NCBI RefSeq assembly: GCF_046115515.1
Contig: NZ_CP175953.1
DNA: 64,000 nucleotides
Source: Gracilimonas sp017641085
Lineage (GTDB): Bacteria > Bacteroidota > Rhodothermia > Balneolales > Balneolaceae
Direction: 5' to 3' (one strand)
Part shown: one piece after another, positions 18,911 through 27,427 of the stretch
How the letters are laid out: the number at the start of each line of letters is the position of its first letter
Numbering within the stretch: position 1 is the stretch's first letter
Translations under genes and position numbers: made by a program
Notes under the pieces: generated by a model
What the model saw: the letters and a program-made list of their open reading frames with translations, nothing else
Databases searched by the model: none
What the model was told of the DNA's origin: nothing

Positions 18911-20353
18911 ATGAGCGAAACGCAAGCGTTAGAGTCAATGATTGGGGAAGAGTACAAATATGGCTTTTCCACCGATGTTGAATACGAAGATTTTCCAAAG
19001 GGACTTAACGAAGATATCATCCGCGAACTATCTGCTCGAAAAGAAGAGCCGGAGTGGATGCTTGAGTTCCGTTTGAAGGCTTATCGGGCGTGGACTGAAA
19101 TGGAAGAGCCGGATTGGTTCAATGCAACCTATGAAAAGCCTGATTTTGAGAATATCCAGTATTACTCAGCTCCCAAAAATAAACCCAAACTCGACAGCCT
19201 GGATGATGTAGATCCAAAAATTCGTGAGACTTACGAAAAATTGGGAATACCGCTGGAAGAACAGAAACAACTGGCAGGTGTAGCCGTTGACGCTGTGTTT
19301 GACAGTGTTTCCGTTTTCACCAGTTTCAAAGAAAAATTAGCCGAAGCCGGTGTAATTTTCTGCTCTATTTCAGAAGCCATCAAAGAATATCCTGAGTTGG
19401 TCAAAAAATACATGGCTTCTGTAGTGCCAATTCGAGATAATTTTTATTCAGCATTGAACTCAGCGGTATTTTCAGATGGATCTTTCTGCTATGTGCCGAA
19501 AGACACCGTGTGCCCAATGGAGCTTTCTACTTACTTTCGGATTAATAATATGAATTCCGGACAGTTCGAAAGAACCCTGATTATTTGTGAAGACAATAGT
19601 CATGTGAGTTATCTCGAAGGCTGTACAGCCCCTATGTTTGATGAGCATCAGCTACACGCAGCGGTTGTTGAATTGGTGGCGATGGAAAACGCTGAAATCA
19701 AGTATTCCACTATTCAAAACTGGTATGCCGGAGATGAAGATGGAAAAGGCGGTATTTATAATTTTGTGACTAAGCGAGGAGCTTGCCGCGGTGACAACTC
19801 CAAGATCAGCTGGACTCAGCTTGAAACAGGTTCTGCAGTAACCCTTAAATATCCAAGTGTAATTTTACAGGGCGATAACTCCATCGGTGAGTTTTACTCG
19901 GTTGCTGTGACTAACAAGCGTCAGCAGGCTGATACCGGTACCAAAATGATTCATATTGGGAAAAACACCAAGAGTACAATTATTTCGAAAGGTATTTCTG
20001 CCGGACATTCACAAAACAGCTATCGTGGGGAAGTTAAAATCTCCAAGAAAGCAGATGGTGCGCGTAATTATTCAGTGTGTGACTCGATGTTGATCGGGCA
20101 GACATGCGGTGCGCATACATTCCCTTATATCTCTTCTCAGAATCCTACTGCAAGTGTGGAGCACGAAGCTTCAACTTCACGGGTAGGGGAAGAGCAGATT
20201 TTCTACCTGATGCAACGAGGCATTAGTGAGCAGGATGCCATTTCCATGATTATTAATGGATTTGTGAAAGAGGTACTGAAAGAACTGCCGCTTGAATTTG
20301 CTACCGAAGCAAACGCTTTGTTAGATGTTAAATTGGAAGGAAGTGTAGGGTAA
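18911..20353 (+). CDS. sufB: Fe-S cluster assembly scaffold SufB
   Basis: A 480-residue protein of standard SufB length. It opens EYKYGFSTDVEYEDFPKGLNE and has the SufB signatures EGCTAPMFDEHQLHAAVVEL, IQNWYAGDEDGKGGIYNFVTKRG (described here by position, about 274-296), TKMIHIGKNTKSTIISKGIS and a C-terminal NGFVKEVLKELPLEFA. SufB pairs with SufD and the ATPase SufC to build clusters in the cytoplasm. It is first in a suf gene set that continues with sufC, sufD, sufS, an Nfu-type gene, an A-type carrier and DUF2480. Confidence 0.97.
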   Translation: MSETQALESMIGEEYKYGFSTDVEYEDFPKGLNEDIIRELSARKEEPEWMLEFRLKAYRAWTEMEEPDWFNATYEKPDFENIQYYSAPKNKPKLDSLDDVDPKIRETYEKLGIPLEEQKQLAGVAVDAVFDSVSVFTSFKEKLAEAGVIFCSISEAIKEYPELVKKYMASVVPIRDNFYSALNSAVFSDGSFCYVPKDTVCPMELSTYFRINNMNSGQFERTLIICEDNSHVSYLEGCTAPMFDEHQLHAAVVELVAMENAEIKYSTIQNWYAGDEDGKGGIYNFVTKRGACRGDNSKISWTQLETGSAVTLKYPSVILQGDNSIGEFYSVAVTNKRQQADTGTKMIHIGKNTKSTIISKGISAGHSQNSYRGEVKISKKADGARNYSVCDSMLIGQTCGAHTFPYISSQNPTASVEHEASTSRVGEEQIFYLMQRGISEQDAISMIINGFVKEVLKELPLEFATEANALLDVKLEGSVG

Positions 20354-20364
20354 AACCAGTCGGC

Positions 20365-20460
20365 CTGGCTACGCACGCTCTGCGTTGTAGCGTTTGGCGA
20401 CGACGCAGAGCGCCATCACCAGTGGCGAAGTCATTCAGAGCGATAGCGATGAATCTTCAC
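20365..20460. repeat. Repeat element in the sufB-sufC gap
   Basis: Two modules are visible. GCTCTGCGT (20377-20385) and ACGCAGAGC (20403-20411) form a perfect 9-base inverted repeat around a 17-base loop. It is followed by GCCATCACCAGT, and then by GAAGTCATTCAGAGCGATAG (20426-20445) continuing to ATCTT at 20457. That second module recurs inverted at 18648-18683, and the GACGCAGAGCG...CACCAGT module recurs at 22690-22711. Confidence 0.65.
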
Positions 20461-20529
20461 AAGTCCGGCATGATAAGGATGATCAAAACGACAAAGAACT
20501 TAAATCAAAAAAAAGAAAAGAACGATAAC

Positions 20530-21303
20530 GTGTTAGAGATTAAAAATTTACATGCCTCAGTAGAAGGCGAAGAAGAACAGATTCTGAAGGGTGTGAACCT
20601 GAAGATCAATAAAGGTGAAATCCATGCCATTATGGGACCGAACGGCAGCGGGAAGAGTACGCTGGCCAAAGTTGTTTCAGGTCACCCGGAGTATGAAGTA
20701 ACCGAAGGCGAAATCCTTTTTGAAGGAGAAGACATCACCGAAATGGATGCCGATGAACGAGCTCACCTTGGGCTGTTTCTGGCATTTCAGTATCCGGTAG
20801 AAGTTCCCGGGATCACCAACAAAACCCTTCTTCGTGAATCCTACAACACGATAGCCCGCGAAAACGGCCGGGAAGAACTTGATCCGATTGAATTTGAGGA
20901 TTACCTGAAAAGTCGCCTCGAAGTCATCGATATGAAAGATGAATTCCTCGAGCGAAGCATCAACACCGGATTTTCTGGTGGAGAGAAGAAGAAGAATGAG
21001 GTATTCCAGATGGCCGTGCTGAATCCAAAGCTGGCTTTTATGGACGAAACCGATTCAGGCCTTGACATTGATGCTCTTAAAATCGTGTCTGACGGCATCA
21101 ACAAAATTGCCGGACCGGAAAACGGAATTGTATTGATTACTCATTACCAGCGTCTGCTGAATTACATCACCCCGGATTACGTCCATGTAATGATGGGTGG
21201 TAAAATCGTCAAATCAGGCGACAAGAATCTTGCTCTCGAACTTGAAGACCAAGGTTACGACTGGTTAGAAAAAGAATTTTCCCTAAATGGAGAGGCTCAG
21301 TAA
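20530..21303 (+). CDS. sufC: Fe-S cluster assembly ATPase SufC
   Basis: A 257-residue ABC ATPase with Walker A GPNGSGKST, Q-loop LAFQYPVEVPGI, the SufC form of the signature FSGGEKKKNE, Walker B AFMDETDSGLD and a switch His in LITHYQR. SufC drives the SufBCD scaffold. The open frame extends upstream to 20422, but that extension is coded by repeat DNA. The GTG at 20530, giving VLEIKNLHA at the position where family members begin, is therefore preferred; an ATG at 20479 is an alternative. The stop overlaps the sufD start by one base. Confidence 0.95.
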   Translation: MLEIKNLHASVEGEEEQILKGVNLKINKGEIHAIMGPNGSGKSTLAKVVSGHPEYEVTEGEILFEGEDITEMDADERAHLGLFLAFQYPVEVPGITNKTLLRESYNTIARENGREELDPIEFEDYLKSRLEVIDMKDEFLERSINTGFSGGEKKKNEVFQMAVLNPKLAFMDETDSGLDIDALKIVSDGINKIAGPENGIVLITHYQRLLNYITPDYVHVMMGGKIVKSGDKNLALELEDQGYDWLEKEFSLNGEAQ

Positions 21304-22640
21304 TGAGTGTAGCAGTAAAAGAAAAAGAAACCATTTTAGACTTTCTGGACGGCAATTTTGAAACGGTATCCAATGTTTCAGCCATTGCCGGATTGAATGA
21401 GAAAGGAGCAGGGAATATTTCTGAATTCCCATTTCCAACCAAAAAGGACGAAGACTGGCGATTCACGGATCTGAAATCAATCAGCCGAAGTCATTTTGTA
21501 CCGGTTTCAGAAGCCGGAGCAGTTTCTCCGGGTGATATCAGTGAATACTACCTGCCGGAAGCCGCCAACAGCCGATTGGTTTTTGTGAATGGCGAATTTG
21601 ATGGCGATTTGTCTTCAACTTCCGACATCCCTGAAAACGTAATTGTTGGCACACTGGCCGAAAACGGTGATTCTGACATCATTGAAAAACATTTGGGTGC
21701 ATACACTAATTACGACGAAGATCAGGATGTATTTGCAGCACTGAACGACGCAAATTTCAAAGACGGTGCTTTCATTTACGTTCCTAAGGAAACGAAAGTA
21801 GAAGTTCCGATTCATATTCTGAATGTATTTACAGACGCTGAGAAAGCTTTTTATGCTACTCCACGCGTATTGTTTGTGGGAGAAGCTTATTCCAAATCAA
21901 CGATTGTTGAAGAGCACGTGGCACTGGTTCAGAATGAATACCTGAACGTGACCGTGAATGAGTTTAAGCTGTTTGAAGGAGCGCATGTGCACCATGCACG
22001 CATTCAGCGCGACAGTAAGAAGGCGAATCATATTTCCCGCCCGATTGCTCACCTTGATAAATACGCTGAATATCACTCATACACTATTTGTTTGGGTGCA
22101 AAATTGTTCAGAAATGACCCACGTGTTGTTCAGAACGATGAAGAAGTCGATTTCACAATCGATGGCCTGGTGCTGATTGATGGCGAGCAAATTGCCGATA
22201 CGCATTCAGCAATCGATCACAGACACTGGCATGCGAAAAGCCACCAGCTTCATAAAGTAGTAGTGAACGACAAAGCACATTCCATCTTTAACGGTAAGAT
22301 TTTTGTTCGGGAAGATTCTCAGAAAATCGATTCTTTCCAGGAAAACCGAAACTTGCTGTTATCTGTTGATGGTACGGTTCACACCAAGCCACAGCTTGAG
22401 ATTTTTTCAGATGACGTGCTCTGCTCTCACGGTGCAACCATTGGTCACCTGAATGAAGACGAGGTATTTTACCTCCACAGTCGCGGGCTTACTAAAAAGA
22501 AGGCACGCGAATTACTGGTTTACGCTTTCACTCTCGAAAGTATCGAGAATATGGAAGTGGAATCGGTGCATAAATTATTATTAGATGAAGTAGTCAAATT
22601 CACCAGCCGCGACGAGGAATTTGTTTCGGTAGGTGAGTAA
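21303..22640 (+). CDS. sufD: Fe-S cluster assembly protein SufD
   Basis: A 445-residue SufD. It shows FPTKKDEDWRFTDLKSI near residue 40, a divergent beta-helix core homologous to SufB, and the C-terminal signature SHGATIGHLNEDEVFYLHSRGLTKKKARELLVYAF (about 382-416). The conserved Cys before SHGA (LCSHG) and the following His are present. It acts with SufB and SufC in the scaffold complex. It is translationally coupled to sufC by a one-base overlap and is followed by an 84-base gap with a repeat element before sufS. Confidence 0.95.
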   Translation: MSVAVKEKETILDFLDGNFETVSNVSAIAGLNEKGAGNISEFPFPTKKDEDWRFTDLKSISRSHFVPVSEAGAVSPGDISEYYLPEAANSRLVFVNGEFDGDLSSTSDIPENVIVGTLAENGDSDIIEKHLGAYTNYDEDQDVFAALNDANFKDGAFIYVPKETKVEVPIHILNVFTDAEKAFYATPRVLFVGEAYSKSTIVEEHVALVQNEYLNVTVNEFKLFEGAHVHHARIQRDSKKANHISRPIAHLDKYAEYHSYTICLGAKLFRNDPRVVQNDEEVDFTIDGLVLIDGEQIADTHSAIDHRHWHAKSHQLHKVVVNDKAHSIFNGKIFVREDSQKIDSFQENRNLLLSVDGTVHTKPQLEIFSDDVLCSHGATIGHLNEDEVFYLHSRGLTKKKARELLVYAFTLESIENMEVESVHKLLLDEVVKFTSRDEEFVSVGE

Positions 22641-22654
22641 GAATTACACACCTT

Positions 22655-22712
22655 GCTCTGATGCTCAGCATCGGAGCTTAATTGGTGCCGACGCAGAGCG
22701 TCGCCACCAGTA
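22655..22712. repeat. Repeat element in the sufD-sufS gap
   Basis: GCTCTGATGCT (22655-22665) can pair with AGCATCGGAGC (22667-22677), allowing one G-U pair. It is followed by CCGACGCAGAGCGTCGCCACCAGT within 22688-22711, which closely matches the ACGCAGAGC module of the sufB-sufC gap. The hairpin could modulate read-through or mRNA stability within the suf transcript. Confidence 0.6.
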
Positions 22713-22724
22713 GATTATTTGTAA

Positions 22725-23975
22725 ATGGAAGAAGCACTGAAACAAGATACCGCCACATTAACTACGGATTGGGAAGCCATCCGAAATCAATTTCCTGTGC
22801 TTAAGCGGGAAGTGAAGGGGAATCCTTTGGTGTATCTTGACAACGGTGCTTCCAGCCAGATGCCACAGCGTGTGATTGATCGCATCAACGATTATCATTC
22901 CAATGAACATGCAAATGTTCACCGCGGAATACACACCTTGAGTCAGGAGGGAACGGATGCTTTTGAAGCAGCCCGGACCAAAGTAAAAGATTTCATCAAT
23001 GCCCGTCATCTGGAAGAAATCATTTACACCACCGGAACTACCGACTCCATCAATCTGGTAGCCAACAGCTATGGGCGAAAGCATTTCCGGGAAGGAGATG
23101 AAATCATCCTTTCCGCCATGGAGCATCACGCCAATATTGTACCCTGGCAAATGGTGGCAGAGGAAACGGGAGCCAAGATCAAAGTCATTCCGATGACTGA
23201 CGAAGGCGAGTTGGTGATGGAAGAGTTTCATAAACTGCTTTCAGATCGAACCAAGATGGTTGGGGTTCTTCATGTTTCGAATGCATTGGGAACTGTTAAC
23301 CCGGTAGAGGAGATTATTGAAGCGGCACACGCCAAAGATATTCCTGTTTTAATTGACGGAGCACAAGCTGTTCCTCATGCCGTAGTTGATGTTCAGAAAC
23401 TGGACGTTGATTTCTATGCCTTTTCAGCGCATAAAATGTGCGGACCAACCGGATTTGGCATCTTTTACGGCAAAAAAGAACTGCTGGAAGATATGCCTCC
23501 ATATCGTGGGGGTGGCGACATGATTGATAAGGTGACTTTTGAAAAAACCACCTGGAATGATCTGCCACATAAGTTTGAAGCCGGTACTCCGCCTATTGCT
23601 GCCGGAGTTGGTTTTGCTGAAACCATCGACTTCCTGAATGAAGTCGGGATGGAGAACATCGCGGCCCGTGAAAAGGAATTACTGGATTACGCCACAGCTG
23701 AACTGAGTAAGATAGATGGACTTAAAATTGTCGGTACAGCAAAGAATAAGGCGTCCGTGATTTCGTTTTTACTGGAGGGTATTCACCCAACCGATGCAGG
23801 TACCATTCTGGATCAAAAAGGCATTGCCGTACGAACCGGACATCATTGTGCACAGCCCATTATGGATCATTTTAACATTCCGGGCACTGCACGGGCATCT
23901 ATTTCCTTCTACAATAATAAAGAGGATGTTGATCGCTTAGTGGAAGGAATCAAATACGTAAAAGAATTTTTCTAA
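22725..23975 (+). CDS. sufS: Cysteine desulfurase SufS
   Basis: A 416-residue class-V aminotransferase-fold enzyme. The substrate-side motif is YLDNGASSQMP, THR-type HANVHRGIHTLS follows, and the PLP-binding lysine is K237 in SAHKMCGPTG. The persulfide-forming cysteine is C375 in RTGHHCAQP, and the short loop around it is typical of group II (SufS) desulfurases. It takes sulfur from cysteine for the SufBCD scaffold. No SufE or SufU gene is next to it, so its sulfur acceptor must be encoded elsewhere. Confidence 0.96.
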   Translation: MEEALKQDTATLTTDWEAIRNQFPVLKREVKGNPLVYLDNGASSQMPQRVIDRINDYHSNEHANVHRGIHTLSQEGTDAFEAARTKVKDFINARHLEEIIYTTGTTDSINLVANSYGRKHFREGDEIILSAMEHHANIVPWQMVAEETGAKIKVIPMTDEGELVMEEFHKLLSDRTKMVGVLHVSNALGTVNPVEEIIEAAHAKDIPVLIDGAQAVPHAVVDVQKLDVDFYAFSAHKMCGPTGFGIFYGKKELLEDMPPYRGGGDMIDKVTFEKTTWNDLPHKFEAGTPPIAAGVGFAETIDFLNEVGMENIAAREKELLDYATAELSKIDGLKIVGTAKNKASVISFLLEGIHPTDAGTILDQKGIAVRTGHHCAQPIMDHFNIPGTARASISFYNNKEDVDRLVEGIKYVKEFF

Positions 23976-23993
23976 AAACAAACGAGAATCGAG

Positions 23994-24545
23994 ATGGCAA
24001 AAATTAAAGAAATAGAACGCACACCGAATCCTGATGCCATGCGCTTTGTATTGGCTGAACCGCTAACCAACGGCACCACCCGTTCGTTCGAGAACGCGGC
24101 TGAAGCTGAAGGCGATGAACTGGCCTCGGCACTGTTTGCAATCGATAATGTGATTAACGTGTATTATGTAGATAAGTACGTAACCGTTACGCAGGATGGA
24201 AAAGCGGTTTGGTCTGAATTGCTGCGAAAGCTTGCTCCTCCAATTCGGGAGGCCGAGCCAGACAATCATGAAGAAGATGATTCTGAAGTACACGTAAGTA
24301 AAGAGGCCCAGGAATCTGATGATCCACGCCTGCAGGAAATCAACCGCATGCTGGATGAGCAAGTTCGTCCTTATTTGCTGGCTGATGGTGGCGGACTCAA
24401 AGTATTGGGTCTGGAATCAAACCGACTAAAAGTACACTATCAGGGAGCTTGCGGAACCTGCCCAACAGCTACAACCGGAACGCTATATGCCATCGAAAGT
24501 ATGGTGAAGCGTATTGATCCGGAAATTCAAGTTGTTTCAGTCTAA
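23994..24545 (+). CDS. NifU-like Fe-S carrier with N-terminal Nfu domain
   Basis: A 183-residue protein with two domains. An Nfu_N-type domain (about 1-85) has RTPNPDAMRFVL and ALFAIDNVINVYYVDKYVTVT. After an acidic linker comes a NifU C-terminal domain with the cluster-binding CxxC pair C153 and C156 (GACGTCPTA). Nfu proteins carry assembled clusters to target enzymes. It starts 18 bases after sufS and precedes the A-type carrier, so it belongs to the suf transcript. Confidence 0.92.
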   Translation: MAKIKEIERTPNPDAMRFVLAEPLTNGTTRSFENAAEAEGDELASALFAIDNVINVYYVDKYVTVTQDGKAVWSELLRKLAPPIREAEPDNHEEDDSEVHVSKEAQESDDPRLQEINRMLDEQVRPYLLADGGGLKVLGLESNRLKVHYQGACGTCPTATTGTLYAIESMVKRIDPEIQVVSV

Positions 24546-24566
24546 AGGAAAAAAGGAAGCATTATT

Positions 24567-24905
24567 ATGGAAGAGCTTTCCATTACAGACCGAGCTACTG
24601 AGCGGATTAATCTGATCCGAAAGGAGCAAAATGTACCGGATGATGCCTACCTTCGGGTAGGTGTGGTAAGCGGTGGCTGCTCGGGGCTAACCTACGATCT
24701 GGAATTCAATTCTGATGTTCAGCCGGAGGAAAACGATAAAATCTTTGATGTCGACGGCCTTAAAGTGCTGGTCGATATGCGCAGTTTTCTCTATTTGGCG
24801 GGAACTGAATTGGACTACACAGAAGGACTAAACGGACAGGGTTTTCATTTCAAAAATCCAAATGCTTCGCGTACCTGTTCCTGCGGAGAATCTTTCTCTA
24901 TTTGA
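24567..24905 (+). CDS. A-type iron-sulfur carrier (SufA/ErpA/HesB-like)
   Basis: A 112-residue protein of normal A-type carrier length. It has the three conserved cysteines, C38 in SGGCSGLTY and C104/C106 in RTCSCGES near the end, that bind the transferred cluster. The middle segment VDMRSFLYLAGTELDY is typical of the HesB/YadR/YfhF group. It works downstream of the SUF scaffold. It follows the nfu gene by 21 bases. The exact subgroup (SufA, ErpA or IscA) cannot be decided from the sequence. Confidence 0.92.
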   Translation: MEELSITDRATERINLIRKEQNVPDDAYLRVGVVSGGCSGLTYDLEFNSDVQPEENDKIFDVDGLKVLVDMRSFLYLAGTELDYTEGLNGQGFHFKNPNASRTCSCGESFSI

Positions 24906-24920
24906 AATTATAAATGATGA

Positions 24921-24964
24921 ATGTTGAATTTTGAATTCCAATCTGGTCATTCAAAATTCAACAT
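24921..24964. repeat. 16-base perfect inverted repeat
   Basis: ATGTTGAATTTTGAAT (24921-24936) and its exact reverse complement (24949-24964) flank a 12-base loop between the A-type carrier and the DUF2480 gene. A further partial copy, TTCAAAATTT, follows at 24971-24980. It could form an AT-rich hairpin in the transcript. The pure sequence resembles AT-rich intergenic repeats common in Bacteroidota genomes. Confidence 0.6.
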
Positions 24965-24982
24965 CTCCAATTCAAAATTTCT

Positions 24983-25492
24983 ATGTCAGAAGAAACCATT
25001 GTAAACCGGGTTCAGCAAAATACCAAGCTTGTTACGCTGGATTTGCAGAAATTCCACGACGATACGCCCATCGAAGAGCTGGATATCAAACAGTTTCTGT
25101 TTCAGGAATTGATGCTGAAGGAAAAAGACTTCCGGGAGCAGATTAAGGAATTCGACTGGTCGCAATATGAGGGAAAATACCTAACCGTTTATTGCAGCAC
25201 CGATGCCATTATTGCTCCATGGGCCTGGATGCTTATAACTTCTTATGCTTCTGAGTTTGCCAAAGAAGTATTCAAGGGGAGAAAAGAAGCCTTTCAACAC
25301 CAGTTATATCAGAGAGAGCTCGACAAATACGACTGGGATCAATACGAAGACAAGTTTGTACTGCTAAAAGGATGCGGAAAAGTACACGTACCTGATTCCA
25401 TTTACATGCTGGCTACCAATAAGCTAATGAAGAAGGCTAAAAAAATTATGTACGGGGAAGCCTGCTCGAACGTGCCGGTTTGGAGAGGGTGA
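24983..25492 (+). CDS. DUF2480 family protein
   Basis: A 169-residue protein matching the DUF2480 pattern. It begins IVNRVQQNTKLVTLDL, then has LFQELMLKEKDFREQIKEFDW, a central APWAWMLI, and the conserved end KGCGKVHVPDSIY...MYGEACSNVPVW. The family is common in Bacteroidota and is often found next to suf genes, as here. Its conserved cysteines in KGCG and EACS suggest, but do not prove, a role with Fe-S clusters or metal. Function is unknown. Confidence 0.85.
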   Translation: MSEETIVNRVQQNTKLVTLDLQKFHDDTPIEELDIKQFLFQELMLKEKDFREQIKEFDWSQYEGKYLTVYCSTDAIIAPWAWMLITSYASEFAKEVFKGRKEAFQHQLYQRELDKYDWDQYEDKFVLLKGCGKVHVPDSIYMLATNKLMKKAKKIMYGEACSNVPVWRG

Positions 25493-25515
25493 AAATAGAT
25501 TTCTTGGGTAGTCTC

Positions 25516-25788
25516 TTAATTTTCTTTGCTGATTAAAGGGAATTTTTCGGGATGTTTAATGGACTCCAAATGCAGGTCGACATCCAAATCAGGCCAGTAA
25601 AAATGTTCTTCGGAGGGGGTTTCAATATTTACTACTTCACCAATTTTGGCATTCTTGAACCAAGGGAATTTATCGTAATCAAGGAAATACTCTTTTCCAA
25701 TATGATAGATCCATATGCCATGTGAAGAGACATTGGTGACTTCAGTTCTATTTTCCGAAGTGACTATTCCAGCTTTCTCTGATTTCAT
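25516..25788 (-). CDS. DUF2442 family protein (putative antitoxin-type partner of DUF4160)
   Basis: A 90-residue protein with the DUF2442 pattern: VSSHGIWIYHIGKEYFLDYDKFPWFKNAKIGEV spans about residues 20-52, followed by YWPDLDVDLHLESIKHPEKFP. DUF2442 genes commonly pair with DUF4160 genes and are treated as toxin-antitoxin-like modules, but which partner does what is not established. Its start lies 41 bases inside the end of the upstream DUF4160 gene. Confidence 0.82.
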   Translation of the reverse strand: MKSEKAGIVTSENRTEVTNVSSHGIWIYHIGKEYFLDYDKFPWFKNAKIGEVVNIETPSEEHFYWPDLDVDLHLESIKHPEKFPLISKEN

Positions 25789-25987
25789 CTTCGTGTTTGA
25801 TTATTTGTTCAAGTATCTCTTTGATTTGTTTGGAACTAAGACCGTATGAAGATTGAAGTTCAATATCTGGTTCTAACCAAACTTTTGCTTCACCTTCAGC
25901 ATGAATTACGTGAATATGTATCCTATCTTCTTCCCGTGAAAAGAAAAAGAAACGGTATCCTTTAAATCTGAATACTGTTGGACTCAT
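25748..25987 (-). CDS. DUF4160 family protein
   Basis: A 79-residue protein with the DUF4160 signature PTVFRFKGYRFFFFSREE, then RIHIHVIHAEGEAKVWLEP and an acidic C-terminal helix. The family is almost always paired with DUF2442, as here with a 41-base overlap, and is viewed as a candidate type II toxin-antitoxin component. No activity is demonstrated by sequence. The gene is divergent from the next small pair, with 155 bases between them. Confidence 0.82.
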   Translation of the reverse strand: MSPTVFRFKGYRFFFFSREEDRIHIHVIHAEGEAKVWLEPDIELQSSYGLSSKQIKEILEQIIKHEDEIRESWNSHFGK

Positions 25988-26142
25988 ATATTAATCTAAC
26001 TTCATTAACCTAACGAATCAAGCATGCAGATATTAGTCATTATCACTTCCTTATCAGCTATTCATTTCTGAGCCCAAAGCTGATTGATTTCAAGTTTTTC
26101 CAAAAAATCATGTAGATTTATGACACATTGAAATAAATTCTA

Positions 26143-26385
26143 ATGACTCAATACAAATACACCGCATATTTTGAGAATGAAGTTCTAAGGAAAAGACCTT
26201 ATTTAAAAAAAGAGTGGTGTATTGAAGTTGTTAATAATCCCGAGAAAATTGAAAAACAGGAGGATAACAGGTTCAGGTTCTGGGCTAAAATTTCAGAATT
26301 GGATAATCGTTATCTTAGAGTTATTACATTGGAAGACAAGAAGACCATTCATAATGCATTTCCAGACAGGAGATTTGAGCCATGA
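26143..26385 (+). CDS. Small putative toxin-like protein paired with DUF2283
   Basis: An 80-residue protein. The opening YTAYFENEVLRKRPYLKKEWCIEVV, centred on residues 6-30, and the end RYLRVITLEDKKTIHNAFPDR match a widespread DUF4258-like family whose members are usually followed by a DUF2283 gene. The fold is predicted to be RelE/BrnT-like, and a toxin role is an inference. It shares four bases with the DUF2283 gene. Together with the preceding DUF4160/DUF2442 pair it makes a double small-gene accessory spot. Confidence 0.7.
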   Translation: MTQYKYTAYFENEVLRKRPYLKKEWCIEVVNNPEKIEKQEDNRFRFWAKISELDNRYLRVITLEDKKTIHNAFPDRRFEP

Positions 26386-26594
26386 AACTTAATTATTATC
26401 CGGAGACAGATTCTCTTTACATTGATCTTTCCTCAAAGCTTAGTTCATACACGGAAGAAGTTTCGGAAGGTATCCATATAGATTATGATGATGAGAATAA
26501 TATTGTTGGAATTGACATCGATAATGCCAGTAAAAAGCTGGATATGAATGAAATTTCAGTTTCAAAGCTTCCTAATTTAGAAACGGCTAAATGA
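26382..26594 (+). CDS. DUF2283 domain-containing protein
   Basis: A 70-residue protein with the DUF2283 pattern YYPETDSLYIDLSSK...VSEGIHIDYDDENNIVGIDIDNAS. The family is small, acidic and commonly encoded after a DUF4258-like gene, which suggests an antitoxin role. Its start overlaps the previous gene and its stop overlaps the SDR gene start, each by four bases (ATGA), so all three are translationally coupled. Confidence 0.82.
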   Translation: MKLNYYPETDSLYIDLSSKLSSYTEEVSEGIHIDYDDENNIVGIDIDNASKKLDMNEISVSKLPNLETAK

Positions 26595-27313
26595 TAGCTT
26601 TAATAACCGGTACCTCTCGCGGAATTGGAAAATCCATCGCTCGAAAATTATTGAATGAAGGGCATGAAGTAATAGGCACATCCCGATCAACGAATCATGA
26701 ATTCCCGAATAACGAAAACTACCGGCACATCGCCTGTGATTTATCCAAGCCCAATGAAGTTGAAAAGCTTAAATCGGTATTTCAGGAAGCCGAAATACCT
26801 GAAGTACTCATAAACAATGCCGGAATGTTTGCTGAAGCGGATTTTGATATTTCTGATGATGAATGGCTGGCTAATTGGGACTTGACGATGCAGGTTAATC
26901 TTCGTTCGGCCGGACTCATTTCGAAATGGGCACTTAATGCCTGGAAGAAAGCCGGGATAGATGGAAGGTTGATCAATATCTCATCCAGGGCCGGAACGCG
27001 AGGGGATACGCAGGAATACGCAAGCTACGCTGCCAGTAAGGGAGGAATGACCGCATTCACCAAAAGTATCGCCCGCAGTTTTGGGAAGCATGGAATCACC
27101 GCTTATACCATCGCACCCGGTTTTGTAAACACCGATATGGCTCAGGGCTCCATCGAAGTGTATGGAGAGGATTATCTCACTAAAGATTTAGCTCTGGATT
27201 CCATCGCTCCTCCGGAGCAGATAGCGGAAATCAGTTATTTGCTTGCCTCAGGAAAACTTAAGCATGCCACCGGGCAAACTTTTCACATTAACTCGGGAAG
27301 TTACCTGGTTTAA
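26591..27313 (+). CDS. SDR family NAD(P)-dependent oxidoreductase
   Basis: A 240-residue classical short-chain dehydrogenase. It has the cofactor motif TGTSRGIGKSIA (7-18), NNAG near residue 75, the catalytic Ser in NISSRAG, and Tyr-Lys in YASYAASKGG, ending with GQTFHINSGSYLV. That end resembles FabG-type 3-oxoacyl reductases, but the substrate is unknown. Its ATG overlaps the DUF2283 stop, an unusual coupling of a metabolic gene to a toxin-antitoxin-like pair. Confidence 0.88.
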   Translation: MIALITGTSRGIGKSIARKLLNEGHEVIGTSRSTNHEFPNNENYRHIACDLSKPNEVEKLKSVFQEAEIPEVLINNAGMFAEADFDISDDEWLANWDLTMQVNLRSAGLISKWALNAWKKAGIDGRLINISSRAGTRGDTQEYASYAASKGGMTAFTKSIARSFGKHGITAYTIAPGFVNTDMAQGSIEVYGEDYLTKDLALDSIAPPEQIAEISYLLASGKLKHATGQTFHINSGSYLV

Positions 27314-27316
27314 CAG

Positions 27317-27415
27317 ACGTCGTTGTCATGCTGAACTTGATTCAGCATCTGAAGCAACCAAATGCTGCAACTACGCCTCTTCAGATTCAGCATCAGGTAG
27401 CGGAATAACGACCTA
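27317..27415. repeat. Intergenic repeat with TTCAGCAT hairpin
   Basis: GTCGTTGTC leads into ATGCTGAA (27328-27335), a five-base loop and TTCAGCAT (27341-27348). A second, related arm of the form TTCAGATTCAGCATC and an AACGAC end lie near 27405-27415, making an imperfect outer inverted repeat. This type of GTCATGCTGAA...TTCAGCATCT repeat is a frequent dispersed intergenic sequence in Bacteroidota-like genomes. Confidence 0.6.
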
Positions 27416-27427
27416 CTTTATAAAAAC

